Below, in pieces: positions 1 through 8,196 of a DNA stretch of 64,000 nucleotides. The stretch lies in contig NZ_JACIFP010000001.1 in assembly GCF_014197435.1 (NCBI RefSeq), positions 1,736,001 through 1,800,000 of the forward strand, read 5' to 3'. A program made the translations under genes and the position numbers. The stretch comes from Gordonia humi. GTDB lineage: Bacteria > Actinomycetota > Actinomycetes > Mycobacteriales > Mycobacteriaceae. A model generated the notes under the pieces. The model was given only the letters and a program-made list of their open reading frames with translations. It was not told the DNA's origin and did not search any database. Position 1 is the stretch's first letter, and each line of letters begins with the position of its first letter.

Positions 1-648
1 GTCGGGGAGGGCGTGCAGGTCGTGAGTGGAGACGAATATCGCGGCCCCGGCGTCGGCGAGTTCGCGTAGGAGAGTGCTGATGGTTGCTTCGGTGCGCTTG
101 TCCACACCTGCGAACGGTTCGTCGAGGAGCATGACCGAGGCCTGCTGAGCGATGCCGCGTGCTACGAAGGCTCGTTTCCTCTGCCCGCCGGACAGTTGGC
201 CGATCTGCCGGTTCTGGTAGGCGCCGAGTTCGACGCGGTCGATCGCCTCGTCGACGGCCTCGTTGTCGCTGCGACGTGGCCTGCGCATGACGCCGAGACG
301 GCCGTATCGGCCGGTCATGACCACGTCGCGGACTGAGAGCGGGAACGTCCAGTCGATGTCCTCGGACTGTGGAACGTAACCGACCGAGCCATCGCGCCGC
401 GCATACGACGGTGGCCCGCCATGGATCCGGACGGTGCCCGAGTCGGGGGTGATCAGCCCCATGATCGTTTTGAACAGGGTGGACTTTCCGGAACCGTTCA
501 TGCCTATCAGACCGCACACGGTGCCTCGGTGCAGGCGAAGCGTGGCGTCGTCGAGCGCCACGATGTCGCCGTATCGCACGGTGACCGATCGGATGTCGAT
601 CGCGGGCTCGTCGACACGCTCGGAGGCGATCACAGCATCACCGGTCAT
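1..648 (-). CDS. Metal (Mn/Fe-type) ABC transporter ATP-binding protein, partial
   Basis: This is the ATPase subunit of a TroA/PsaA-type metal importer and would energise uptake from the cytoplasmic face. Its C-terminal end lies beyond the left edge, so only the first 216 codons are visible. They include Walker A (GMNGSGKST, near residue 50), the Q-loop (YVPQSEDIDW), the ABC signature (LSGGQRKR) and Walker B (VMLLDEPF), followed by the switch His (STHD). The ATG at 646-648 overlaps the 3' end of the binding-protein gene by 11 bp, so the two are translationally coupled. The permease presumably follows outside the window. Metal choice is inferred from the neighbouring binding protein, not from this subunit. 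Confidence 0.93.
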   Translation of the reverse strand, partial: MTGDAVIASERVDEPAIDIRSVTVRYGDIVALDDATLRLHRGTVCGLIGMNGSGKSTLFKTIMGLITPDSGTVRIHGGPPSYARRDGSVGYVPQSEDIDWTFPLSVRDVVMTGRYGRLGVMRRPRRSDNEAVDEAIDRVELGAYQNRQIGQLSGGQRKRAFVARGIAQQASVMLLDEPFAGVDKRTEATISTLLRELADAGAAIFVSTHDLHALPD

Positions 649-1567
649 GGGTCGGCGATCCGGTCAACCCGGTCACGATCGTCCGTACGTCATGGCGGAT
701 CAGATCCAGGTAGGTCGGGACCGGGCCGTCGTCGGTGGACAACGAGTCGACGTAGAGGGTGCCGCCGAACCGCGCTCCGGTGGCGGAGACCACTTGGCGC
801 ATGGCCTTGTCGGAGACGGTGGATTCACAGAACACGGCTGGCGTGTTGCTTCTACGGACGAAGTCGATCGTCGCTCCGACCTGTTGGGGAGTCGCCTGCT
901 GCTCGGCGTTGACGGGCCAGATGTAGCGCTCGGTCAAACCGGTGTCCCTGGCGAGGTACGAGAACGCGCCCTCGCAGCTCACCAGAGCCCGTTCGTTGGT
1001 GGGCAACCCGGCGACTGCTGCCACCAGGTCGTCGTGCACGTCTTGCAGCTTCGTCTTGTACTCGTCGGCGTTGGCGCGGTAGGCGGCCGCGCCGTCGGGG
1101 TCGAGGTCGGAGAAGGCTCCGACGATGTTGTCGACGTAGATCTGCGCGTTGAGCGGACTCATCCACGCATGCGGGTTGGGCTTGCCCGCATAGGCGTCGG
1201 AGGCGATGTCGATCGGCTCGACGCCGCCGCTGACGACGACATGTGGAACATCCAGGTCATCGACGAACTGCTCGAACCAGCGCTCCAGTCCCAGCCCGTT
1301 GTCGATGATCAGCGAGGCATCGGACGCGTGACGGATGTCCGACGGGGTCGGCTCGTACCCATGAACCTCGGCACCGGGTTTGGTGATCGACTCCACGTGC
1401 AGTCGATCGCCTGCGATCTCTGAGGCCATGTCCGCGAGCACCGTGAACGTGGTCAACACCACGGTTTTGCCGGAATCGCGGTCGGCCGACGGGGAGCATG
1501 CGATGACCGACGCCGCCAGTGCCGCAACCGCCAGAAGACCGGCTGGTCGAAATCGATAGTTCGTCAT
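638..1567 (-). CDS. Metal ABC transporter substrate-binding lipoprotein, manganese-type
   Basis: This is a cluster A-I (TroA/PsaA/MntC) solute-binding lipoprotein of about 309 residues. The start at 1567 is chosen because it directly precedes a basic n-region, a hydrophobic stretch and a lipobox (ASVIAC, Cys near residue 24). The reading frame is open further upstream but has no signal there. Likely metal ligands are His in GAEVHGYEP, His in NPHAW, Glu in CEGAFSY and Asp in YVDSLS. That His-His-Glu-Asp set is typical of Mn/Fe proteins. The zinc protein AztC next door has a third His instead of Glu. The family lacks a His-rich loop here, which fits Mn rather than Zn. It is co-transcribed with the overlapping ATPase gene. 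Metal identity is inference. Confidence 0.9.
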   Translation of the reverse strand: MTNYRFRPAGLLAVAALAASVIACSPSADRDSGKTVVLTTFTVLADMASEIAGDRLHVESITKPGAEVHGYEPTPSDIRHASDASLIIDNGLGLERWFEQFVDDLDVPHVVVSGGVEPIDIASDAYAGKPNPHAWMSPLNAQIYVDNIVGAFSDLDPDGAAAYRANADEYKTKLQDVHDDLVAAVAGLPTNERALVSCEGAFSYLARDTGLTERYIWPVNAEQQATPQQVGATIDFVRRSNTPAVFCESTVSDKAMRQVVSATGARFGGTLYVDSLSTDDGPVPTYLDLIRHDVRTIVTGLTGSPTHDR

Positions 1568-1581
1568 AGCATGACTATAAC

Positions 1582-1595
1582 TTCGGTGAGCCGAA
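1582..1595. promoter_or_regulatory. DtxR/MntR-like operator upstream of the Mn-type importer
   Basis: The perfect inverted repeat TTCGG-N4-CCGAA lies 15 bp upstream of the binding-protein start. Read on the minus strand it fits the DtxR-family pattern TTxGGCTxxCCxAA. A TATAGT -10-like hexamer sits between it and the ATG, so a bound repressor would block transcription. MntR control is inferred from gene content; no regulator gene is in the window. Confidence 0.5.
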
Positions 1596-1773
1596 AAATA
1601 AACGGACGAGCGCTCCGACTCCCGTTGAGCTGGTCTTCTCATGCGGTTTTTGAGGAGCGCACATCCGACTCCGATGGTCGAAGGCCTGCTGCACCCGATC
1701 TCGGTCATGTTCACGCTCCCGGGCGCTGATCCGCACAAGTTCACGGAGTGCTGTTGCCGCCGGTGCCCGGCCT

Positions 1774-2748
1774 CTATGAACGTAAGCCGTCGACTATTTC
1801 GTCTGTGTTCGATTTCATCATTCCGAGGTAGGTTCCGGCCTCTGTTCCCTCCTCGTCCAATGATTCAGTGTGTAGGGACTTCACCTTGATCGGCAGTCGT
1901 GCCTCCGATGCGAGAACTTGGGCCAGTCGGTCTGGTTGGGATGAGTCGACGAAGATCGCAGCGACTCTCGCGTCCCGAATCTTGTGCGCGAGTTGATCGA
2001 GGTCGGATGCGCTCGGCGAGGCGAGCGTTGTGCCACTCGGCACGACTGCGCCGACGATCGTGAAATCAAAGCGCTCGGCGAGGTAGCCGAACACATGGTG
2101 GTTGGTCACCAATTGTCTGCGTTCGACTGGAATGGTGTTGAACTTCTCGCTCATGTACTTGCTGATGCCCTGGACTCGCTTCCGGTACAGGGCGGTGTTC
2201 TGTCTGACCGCAGTCGTGTCTGCGTCACGCACATCCTCGATCACGGCCGAACCGATCAGTTCGGCTGCTCGGTCGATCCGGTCTGGGTCTGTCCAGAAGT
2301 GTGGATCGAAGCTTCCCGGTGATGCGCCGTCTCCGTATCTCAGCGGGTCGACGTGTTCGCCGACCTCCAGGAGGTCTATGCCTTCACTCCTGGCGGAGTC
2401 GGCGGTTCTGGTGATGCCTTCCTCGAGGCCGAGCCCGTTTGAGATGAAGAGATCGGCCTGGCTGATCTCGGCAGCGTCGGCGGCTGAGATCTCGAATGAA
2501 TGGGGGTCGGCGTTGCGCGGCATGAGCACTTTGACGTCCGCCTCGGTACCGACGATGTTGGACACCACATCCCCGAGGATGTTGGTCGTCACGACGACGA
2601 GCGGTTTGTCTCGGTCGCCCTCGATGTTCGACGAGCAGCCGGCCAAGGCCGCTGCGACCGCGGTGAGAGCGACCAGGATGAGGGCGACGGGGATGAGGGC
2701 GACGGGGATGAGGGCGGCGGGGATGACGACGGCGGGGGCCCGCCTCAT
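1774..2748 (-). CDS. aztC: Zinc ABC transporter substrate-binding lipoprotein AztC
   Basis: This is the periplasm-side zinc-binding protein of the AztABC importer, about 324 residues. Three His and one Asp are visible as ligands: DPHSFE, DPHFW, TNHHVFGY and FVDSSQ. That is the zinc-type arrangement of cluster A-I proteins. The N-terminus is a long hydrophobic signal ending in a lipobox (AALAGC, Cys near residue 36). The signal contains three copies of a 15-bp tandem repeat that encode a repeated IPVAL-like unit. The ATG (2746-2748) overlaps the aztD stop as ATGA, so aztD and aztC are one transcript. AztC is known to receive zinc from AztD. Confidence 0.92.
   Translation of the reverse strand: MRRAPAVVIPAALIPVALIPVALILVALTAVAAALAGCSSNIEGDRDKPLVVVTTNILGDVVSNIVGTEADVKVLMPRNADPHSFEISAADAAEISQADLFISNGLGLEEGITRTADSARSEGIDLLEVGEHVDPLRYGDGASPGSFDPHFWTDPDRIDRAAELIGSAVIEDVRDADTTAVRQNTALYRKRVQGISKYMSEKFNTIPVERRQLVTNHHVFGYLAERFDFTIVGAVVPSGTTLASPSASDLDQLAHKIRDARVAAIFVDSSQPDRLAQVLASEARLPIKVKSLHTESLDEEGTEAGTYLGMMKSNTDEIVDGLRS
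2677..2721 (-). repeat. 15-bp tandem repeat inside the aztC signal peptide
   Basis: Three head-to-tail copies of a 15-bp unit (plus-strand GATGAGGGCGACGGG) lie at 2677-2691, 2692-2706 and 2707-2721. The last copy has one substitution. In frame they encode five-residue hydrophobic repeats of the aztC signal, so copy-number change would alter only signal length. Confidence 0.85.
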
Positions 2749-4034
2749 AGACCGGCGATTCCCAGCGACGAGGCCGAGACCCCGACCTCGATCGTCCGTG
2801 CGACGCGTGCATTGTCGGCGTAGTCGATCTCCTGCACCACGCGCGCGTCGGGATCGCTGACGTACGCACGGTTGCCGCCGACGACGATCACGGGTGGGGT
2901 CGCCGTCTTGTCGCTCCAGTTGTACGGCTCGGCCAGAGCTTTCGAGGCACCGGTCTCTGCGCCTGTCGAGGCGTCGTACACGTGAAACGTGCCGTCGGCG
3001 AGGATCGCGAACACGGATCTGCCGTCTCCGGAGATGTTGACGTTGATCGCCTTGTCCGGCGTTGTGATGTGCTTCCACTGGCCCGTCGCGGAATCGAGCA
3101 CGAGCACACCGTCGTTCGTGGCCGCCGGACCCGCGGTCGCCACGACTCGTCCGACGCCCTGTTGTTCACGGAATGTCGTCGGACGAGTCGTGTCGTCGAT
3201 ACCGTCCGAGTACGGGATCTTCTCCGAACTCCACTTCCCGTCCTTCACCGATGCCTTGAAGACTCCGTCGTCGCAGGCTCCGAGCATGTAGTCCTCGAAG
3301 CCGGCTTCACCGTGCATCCGCGGGCATGGCGTCTGGAAGTCTTGCACTTTGTCGCCGTCGCTGTCGCGCAACTCGAAGCTTCCTGGACGAGCGTCCTCGG
3401 GGTCGGCCACGGAATGCGAGGTGATGTAGTGTCCGGCCAACGGTACGACCACGCCATGGTGCGGTTTGTCCGCCTTGATCGTGGCGGTGATGTCGACGTT
3501 TCCCTCGCCTAGGGAATCGATGTCGAGAACCTGTGCCGCTCCATCGTCGTCGAAGAACGAAGCGACTCTGTCATCGCCCGGGACGATGTGCGCGGGTTTC
3601 TGGCCGCTGAGTTCGCCGATCTCTTTCGGGTCGCTCACGTACGAGTGCGTGTGGTCCCCGTGGTCGACGATCCAGGACCCGGCGTCGATGACAGTCACTC
3701 GTCCGCCCTCGCCGTCGACCGCGAATGCGTAGCGCTTGTCGATCATCGTGACCTTCGACGTATCGCCCAGATCGATGCGCTTGAGGACTTCGGTCGAGGT
3801 GAGGTCCACGACATCGACTGTGCCGGACTTCGAGTCGGTGACGACGAGTCGAGGCTGTGCCGTCTCGACCTCGGTCGCCCCGGTCGGCGCCTCGAGGTCG
3901 CTGCCCGCGTGCGAGTGTCCCACCGATTCTGACGGACTCGAATCCGACTCGGCATCGTTGCCACACCCTGCGATTGTCAGCCCGACCACCGCGACGGTGG
4001 CGCCGACCCATGTACGTCTGTTCATCATACCCAC
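2745..4034 (-). CDS. aztD: Zinc metallochaperone lipoprotein AztD
   Basis: This 429-residue exported beta-propeller protein fits AztD, which passes zinc to AztC. The N-terminus has a lipobox-like IAGC near residue 24. An HSH motif (GHSHAG, about residues 39-44) follows, equivalent to the N-terminal metal-binding loop of AztD. Further histidines in propeller loops (DHGDHTHSY, KPHHGVVVP, MHGEAG) and paired cysteines (TPCPRM, LGACDDG) fit the family. It lies immediately before aztC with a 4-bp ATGA overlap. A Zur-like palindrome sits just upstream of its start. ATGs at 4034, 4028 and 4025 are all possible; the signal peptide is unaffected. Confidence 0.88.
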   Translation of the reverse strand: MGMMNRRTWVGATVAVVGLTIAGCGNDAESDSSPSESVGHSHAGSDLEAPTGATEVETAQPRLVVTDSKSGTVDVVDLTSTEVLKRIDLGDTSKVTMIDKRYAFAVDGEGGRVTVIDAGSWIVDHGDHTHSYVSDPKEIGELSGQKPAHIVPGDDRVASFFDDDGAAQVLDIDSLGEGNVDITATIKADKPHHGVVVPLAGHYITSHSVADPEDARPGSFELRDSDGDKVQDFQTPCPRMHGEAGFEDYMLGACDDGVFKASVKDGKWSSEKIPYSDGIDDTTRPTTFREQQGVGRVVATAGPAATNDGVLVLDSATGQWKHITTPDKAINVNISGDGRSVFAILADGTFHVYDASTGAETGASKALAEPYNWSDKTATPPVIVVGGNRAYVSDPDARVVQEIDYADNARVARTIEVGVSASSLGIAGL

Positions 4035-4041
4035 CTAATGA

Positions 4042-4056
4042 TAATGGATGTCATTA
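4042..4056. promoter_or_regulatory. Zur-like zinc box upstream of aztD
   Basis: The inverted repeat TAATG-N5-CATTA lies in an AT-rich patch (4037-4062), only 8 bp upstream of the aztD start. It resembles actinobacterial Zur operators, which are built on TGATAATG/CATTATCA-type halves. Zur repression of aztDC under zinc sufficiency is inferred from this and from gene function. Confidence 0.6.
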
Positions 4057-4113
4057 CTATCAGGGCTGGACTGTACATGGGCACCGGAGGCGCGTCTCCG
4101 TCGGGTCTGTCCC

Positions 4114-4956
4114 TCAGGCGCGAGCCTGTACACGGCTAGACAGTGTGGCGACGAGTTCACGCAGTATCAGCAGAGCGAAGAACTGCAGTACCGCGAAACC
4201 CGCGATCGTGGCGCCGGCCGCGGTGTTCGCATGCCAGGAGACGAGGAGGCCGCCGACTGTGGCGGACCATCCGAGCGCCGATGCGATGGCCATCGTGGCC
4301 ACGATGGAGCGTTTGAGGAGGAGTGCGGTGGCGGACGGTGCGATCAGCAGGCCGATCACCAGTAGGGTCCCGACGATCCGGAACGATGCCACGACGGCGA
4401 GCACGACTAGTCCGAGGAGTGCGACATGCGCGAGTCTCGGGCGAAGATTCATCGTGTGTGCGGTTCTGCGATCAAGGATGAGCGCTACGAACGGGCGGTA
4501 CATCGCGATCGACACGATCATCGCGGTCACCGTGGCGGCGAGGAGCCACACCAGGTCTGCCCACGATGCGGACAGGACGTCGCCGAACAGGAATGACGTG
4601 AGGTCGACCGCGAACGATCGGGTGCGAGAGACGATCACCACCCCCAAGGCGAGCATGCCGACGAACAGCAGCCCGATACTCGCATCCTCGGCGAGCGAAG
4701 ACCGTCGCGAGACCCATGAGACGCCCACGACCATCACGAGTGCACTGACCGCCGCGCCGGCGAAGAGATTGATCCCGCTGAGGTAGGCGATCGCGACGCC
4801 CGGAAGCATGCCGTGCGAGACCGCCTCGCTCATGAACGCCATGCCGCGTAACACCACCCAGGTGCCGACCAGCGCGCACAAGACCGAGACGATCAGTCCT
4901 GCAATCAACGCTCGGCGTACGAACGGCACCATGAACGGATCCAACAGTGTATGCAC
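4114..4956 (-). CDS. aztB: Zinc ABC transporter permease AztB
   Basis: This is an ABC-3 family integral membrane permease, about 280 residues with eight or so hydrophobic segments. It has the family hallmark LVGTWVVLRGMAFMSEAVSH near residues 25-45 and a conserved SHGMLPG. It forms the channel of the AztAB transporter. The GTG at 4954-4956 is preferred because it leaves a short LLDPF leader typical of the family. ATG at 4932 would cut close to the first helix. It diverges from aztA with only about 13 bp between starts and is followed, after an 80-bp gap carrying the Zur-like box, by aztD. Confidence 0.88.
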   Translation of the reverse strand: MHTLLDPFMVPFVRRALIAGLIVSVLCALVGTWVVLRGMAFMSEAVSHGMLPGVAIAYLSGINLFAGAAVSALVMVVGVSWVSRRSSLAEDASIGLLFVGMLALGVVIVSRTRSFAVDLTSFLFGDVLSASWADLVWLLAATVTAMIVSIAMYRPFVALILDRRTAHTMNLRPRLAHVALLGLVVLAVVASFRIVGTLLVIGLLIAPSATALLLKRSIVATMAIASALGWSATVGGLLVSWHANTAAGATIAGFAVLQFFALLILRELVATLSSRVQARA

Positions 4957-4969
4957 CCTGTTAGAGTAA

Positions 4970-5602
4970 ATGAACATGATTGTCGTCAACCGGCTGGACG
5001 TCACCTACGGCAGCGTGCATGCGTTGGAGCGGATCGACGCAGCGTTCTCGCCGGGAACTGTGAGCGCGCTCGTCGGTCACAACGGGTCCGGTAAGTCGAC
5101 ACTGCTTCACGTTCTGGCCGGGCTGGTCTCGTGCACGCACGGTTCCGTCACCGGTGTTCCTCGCTCGATCGCCTTCGTGCCCCAGCAGGTCGCTGTCGAC
5201 GAACTGGTTCCGCTCAGCGTCGCGGCGACGGTGAACATGGGCCTATGGGCGAAGCTCGGTGCATGGCGCAGACCCTCGAGAGCTGACCGACGATTCTGCA
5301 TGTCCACGATGCGTCGCATGGGTGTTCTCGAACTGGCCGAGCGGCGGTTGGGCGACCTCTCGGGTGGGCAGCGGCAACGAACGCTGCTGGCACAAGCTCT
5401 CGTGCAACAAGCCGACCTTCTCCTGCTCGACGAACCCACAACCGGTCTGGACCCCGATGCCTGCGACATCATCAACACGGCGATACGCGAAGAAGCCGCC
5501 CGTGGCGCCACCGTGATCATGGCAACGCACGACCGCCGACAAGCAGAAGCCGCGGACACGATCCACAGGCTCGTCAATGGGCTGTTGCACGATCAGGGGT
5601 GA
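4970..5602 (+). CDS. aztA: Zinc ABC transporter ATP-binding protein AztA
   Basis: This 210-residue ATPase has Walker A (GHNGSGKST), Q-loop (FVPQQ), signature (LSGGQRQR), Walker B (LLLLDEPT) and switch His (ATHD). It is the energising subunit for AztB. It is the only gene of the zinc set on the plus strand, starting next to the divergent aztB start. ATGs at 4970 and 4976 are both possible. No Shine-Dalgarno sequence precedes either, so a leaderless transcript is plausible. The assignment rests on the aztBDC neighbourhood. Confidence 0.88.
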   Translation: MNMIVVNRLDVTYGSVHALERIDAAFSPGTVSALVGHNGSGKSTLLHVLAGLVSCTHGSVTGVPRSIAFVPQQVAVDELVPLSVAATVNMGLWAKLGAWRRPSRADRRFCMSTMRRMGVLELAERRLGDLSGGQRQRTLLAQALVQQADLLLLDEPTTGLDPDACDIINTAIREEAARGATVIMATHDRRQAEAADTIHRLVNGLLHDQG

Positions 5603-5711
5603 AGCGCGCCGGGTTTGCTGGAGCGAGCGGACCTCTCCCGGACATTGCGCCACGACCCCGAGATCGCCGGCGAAGCCGTGTGCCCCAGGGGGCGACGGCC
5701 AGTGGGGGTGA

Positions 5712-6410
5712 CTACTTCCAGTAAGCCTGGGACTTCATCGCGGTCTTCGGATGGCCGTTGCCGCGGAGGGTCTTCGCGATGGTGCGGGTGGTGAGGCCGT
5801 CGCAGCCGATCCAGGCGAAGGCCGTGGGGGCGACGGTGATCTGCTCGGCGGCCTCTCGGAGCAGTTGGCCGTCGTTGACGCGTTCCAGCCAGGTGACCTG
5901 GTGGGATGGGTCGGCGTGCACGGGCAGGGTCTTATCGGACGGGTACTGCCATTCGAGCCAGACCCGGGCGGGCGCATCACCGATCGCGTCGAGCAACGAG
6001 TTGATCGCCGGCAGTGATGCGGTGTCGCCGAAGGCCACGTACTCGCTCGGGGCGGGTTCGGGGATCGCGAACTTCGATCCCATCACCGTCGCGCCGATCT
6101 CGTCGCCCGGCTGAGCCGCCAGCGCCCATCGCGCGGCCGGGCCGCTGTGGATGGCGAACTCGATGTCGAAGGTGTCGGTCTCGGCGTTCGGATCGCAGAG
6201 CGTGTAGCCGCGCTGGTGGACGTCGTCCTCCTCGGGGATCCACAGTCGGACCCATTGGGTGGGGTGGATCGGATTGTCGTTCAACAGCCCGCCGCCGGTG
6301 AATCCGATGCGCACGTACTTGTCGGTGATCTCGCGCCGCGACGTCACGGTGAACATGTAGTCGCTGGCCCCCAGAGCCTTGAGGACGAATCCGCTGAAGC
6401 CTTTACCCAT
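5712..6410 (-). CDS. Siderophore-interacting protein (ferric-siderophore reductase, ViuB-like)
   Basis: This 232-residue cytoplasmic flavoprotein belongs to the FAD-binding siderophore-interacting family. It would reduce ferric siderophores with NAD(P)H to release iron. Family features seen are the N-terminal FAD-binding barrel with RGYTLCDPNAET (flavin-binding R-x-Y-T), HSGPAARWAL, and the C-terminal reductase part with FGDTASLPAI and WIGCDG. It ends in the typical Tyr-Trp-Lys tail. It diverges from the biosynthetic operon, and the shared intergenic region carries an IdeR box. This makes it the intracellular end of the same iron pathway. Confidence 0.92.
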   Translation of the reverse strand: MGKGFSGFVLKALGASDYMFTVTSRREITDKYVRIGFTGGGLLNDNPIHPTQWVRLWIPEEDDVHQRGYTLCDPNAETDTFDIEFAIHSGPAARWALAAQPGDEIGATVMGSKFAIPEPAPSEYVAFGDTASLPAINSLLDAIGDAPARVWLEWQYPSDKTLPVHADPSHQVTWLERVNDGQLLREAAEQITVAPTAFAWIGCDGLTTRTIAKTLRGNGHPKTAMKSQAYWK

Positions 6411-6443
6411 GAGACAAGCGTAGCCTGTCCTCAGATCAGATGC

Positions 6444-6462
6444 TAAGTTTAGGCTAGCCTCA
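6444..6462. promoter_or_regulatory. IdeR/DtxR iron box between the reductase and the biosynthetic operon
   Basis: By eye, 15 of 19 positions match the IdeR consensus TTAGGTTAGGCTAACCTAA, with the core TTTAGGCTAGCCT intact. It lies 34 bp upstream of the reductase start and 71 bp upstream of the AMP-ligase start, so one site can repress both directions when iron is plentiful. Confidence 0.8.
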
Positions 6463-6532
6463 GTTACATACTCGGGTGTCTGTAGATCCGACGCCCGACG
6501 CCCGACGTCCTAACCGCGCAGAAAGGCGACTC

Positions 6533-8191
6533 ATGGCCATTGTCGACGAAACCGTGCAGACCGCGACCATTCGCAACCTGATCCCCGACTGGCCGACCGA
6601 GTTCGCCGACCGCTATCGCGAACTCGGACTGTGGGAGGGGAAGACGTTCAGCACTCGCTTGGACGAGTGGGCGCACCTGTACGCGGCTCGGACGGCCGTC
6701 GTCGACGGCGACCGGCGCCTGACCTACCGCGAACTCGCGGCGCGGACCGTCGAACTGGCTCACGGTCTGCGCGGCCTCGGCATCGGCGCGGGCGACGCCG
6801 TGCTCCTGCAGCTGCCGAACTCGGCGGAGTTCATCGTCTCCTGGTTCGCCCTGCAGCGGCTGGGGGCGGTGCCCGTGCACACCCAGCCCGGCCACCGCCA
6901 CCTCGAGGTGAGCTATCTCGCCGGTGCGACGCGCGCCGCGGCGTACATCACCACCGACGAGTTCGCCCGTTTCGACCATCGCCTCTTGGCGGCCCAGGTC
7001 GCCGACGAGGTGCCCTCGATGACGTCGGTGATCATCGCGGGCGATCTCGGCGATCACGCCGCCGACGATCGGTTCCACGTCCTCGGCGACCTGTACGTCT
7101 CCGGCGACAACGACTTCGGCGCCACGGCCGCGCCGTCGGACATCGCACTCCTGCTGCTCTCGGGCGGCACCACCGGCATGCCGAAGCTGATCGGCCGCAC
7201 CCACGACGACTACGCGTACAACTCGCGGGTGGCGGGCGACCGCAGTCGGCTCGACGCCGACAGCGTCTACCTCGCGATCCTGCCGATCGCCTTCAACTAC
7301 ACCTGGAACTGCCCGGGCGTCCTGTCGACGTTCCGCGTCGGCGGCAAGGTGGTGCTGGCCCCGAATCAGGATCCGGCGACCTGTTTCGAGCTGATCGAGG
7401 CGGAGGGAGTCACCATGACGGCGATCAATCCGCAACTCGCACCGATGTGGCTCGACGAGCGCGAGTTCACCGACAGCGACCTCGGCTCGCTGAAGATCAT
7501 CGAGATCGGCTCGGCACGGCTGGCCGACTACGAGGCCCGCCGCATCATCGACGAGTTCGACGCGACGCTCCAGCAGATCCTCGGCATGTCCGAGGGGCTG
7601 TTCTGCGCGACGCACCTCGACGACGATCCGGAGCTGCTCGCCACGACTCAGGGCGTCCCGGTGTCCGAGTACGACGAGATCCGCGTCGTCGACGCCGATG
7701 GGAACGTCGTGCCCGACGGAGAGGTGGGAGAGTTGACCGTCCGCGGTCCGTACACGCTCCGCGGCTACTTCGACGCTCCCGAGCAGACCGCCAAGGCCGT
7801 CACCGAAGACGGCTTCTACTGCACCGGAGACCTCGTCCGACGCCTGGAGAGCGGTCACCTCATCGTCTCCGGGCGTATCAAGGACCAGATCAATCGCGGC
7901 GGGGAGAAGATCGCCGCGACCGAGGTCGAGGGCGCCCTCACCGAACATCCCGACATCCGGTCGATCGCGATCCTCGGCGAACCCGACGACACGCTCGGCG
8001 AACGGTCCGTGGCCTTCGTGGTCCTGGAAGACGGCGTCGACGAGTTGACTCGCCGCGATCTGGCGACCTTCACCGAATCGGTCGGACTGTCCGCCTATAA
8101 GGCCCCCGACGTGGTCCGGGTGGTCGGCGAGATGCCGCTGACCCCGCTGGGCAAGATGGACAAGAACGCGCTCCGCAAGCTCCTGGGCTGA
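6533..8191 (+). CDS. Aryl-acid-type AMP ligase (EntE/DhbE-like stand-alone adenylation protein)
   Basis: This roughly 552-residue ANL enzyme would activate a carboxylic acid as its adenylate and load a carrier protein. Visible motifs are the P-loop (LLSGGTTGMPKLI), FNYTWNCPG, the ATP/Mg motif (GMSEGL), YCTGDLV, GRIKDQINRGGEKI and the final catalytic Lys in PLTPLGKMDK. The Asn in FNY is at the position DhbE-type enzymes use to hold the 2-hydroxyl of 2,3-dihydroxybenzoate or salicylate. The ATG at 6533 is chosen because AGAAAGG lies upstream; a GTG at 6476 would add 19 residues. It is the first gene of the operon and is under the IdeR box. No isochorismate genes are nearby, so its true acid is uncertain. 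Confidence 0.88.
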   Translation: MAIVDETVQTATIRNLIPDWPTEFADRYRELGLWEGKTFSTRLDEWAHLYAARTAVVDGDRRLTYRELAARTVELAHGLRGLGIGAGDAVLLQLPNSAEFIVSWFALQRLGAVPVHTQPGHRHLEVSYLAGATRAAAYITTDEFARFDHRLLAAQVADEVPSMTSVIIAGDLGDHAADDRFHVLGDLYVSGDNDFGATAAPSDIALLLLSGGTTGMPKLIGRTHDDYAYNSRVAGDRSRLDADSVYLAILPIAFNYTWNCPGVLSTFRVGGKVVLAPNQDPATCFELIEAEGVTMTAINPQLAPMWLDEREFTDSDLGSLKIIEIGSARLADYEARRIIDEFDATLQQILGMSEGLFCATHLDDDPELLATTQGVPVSEYDEIRVVDADGNVVPDGEVGELTVRGPYTLRGYFDAPEQTAKAVTEDGFYCTGDLVRRLESGHLIVSGRIKDQINRGGEKIAATEVEGALTEHPDIRSIAILGEPDDTLGERSVAFVVLEDGVDELTRRDLATFTESVGLSAYKAPDVVRVVGEMPLTPLGKMDKNALRKLLG

Positions 8192-8196
8192 CCGGC

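Noticed and set aside
4940..4990. A Zur box between aztA and aztB.
   Set aside because: AT-rich bases are present (TAAATGAACATGATT) but no symmetric half-sites could be aligned; not called.
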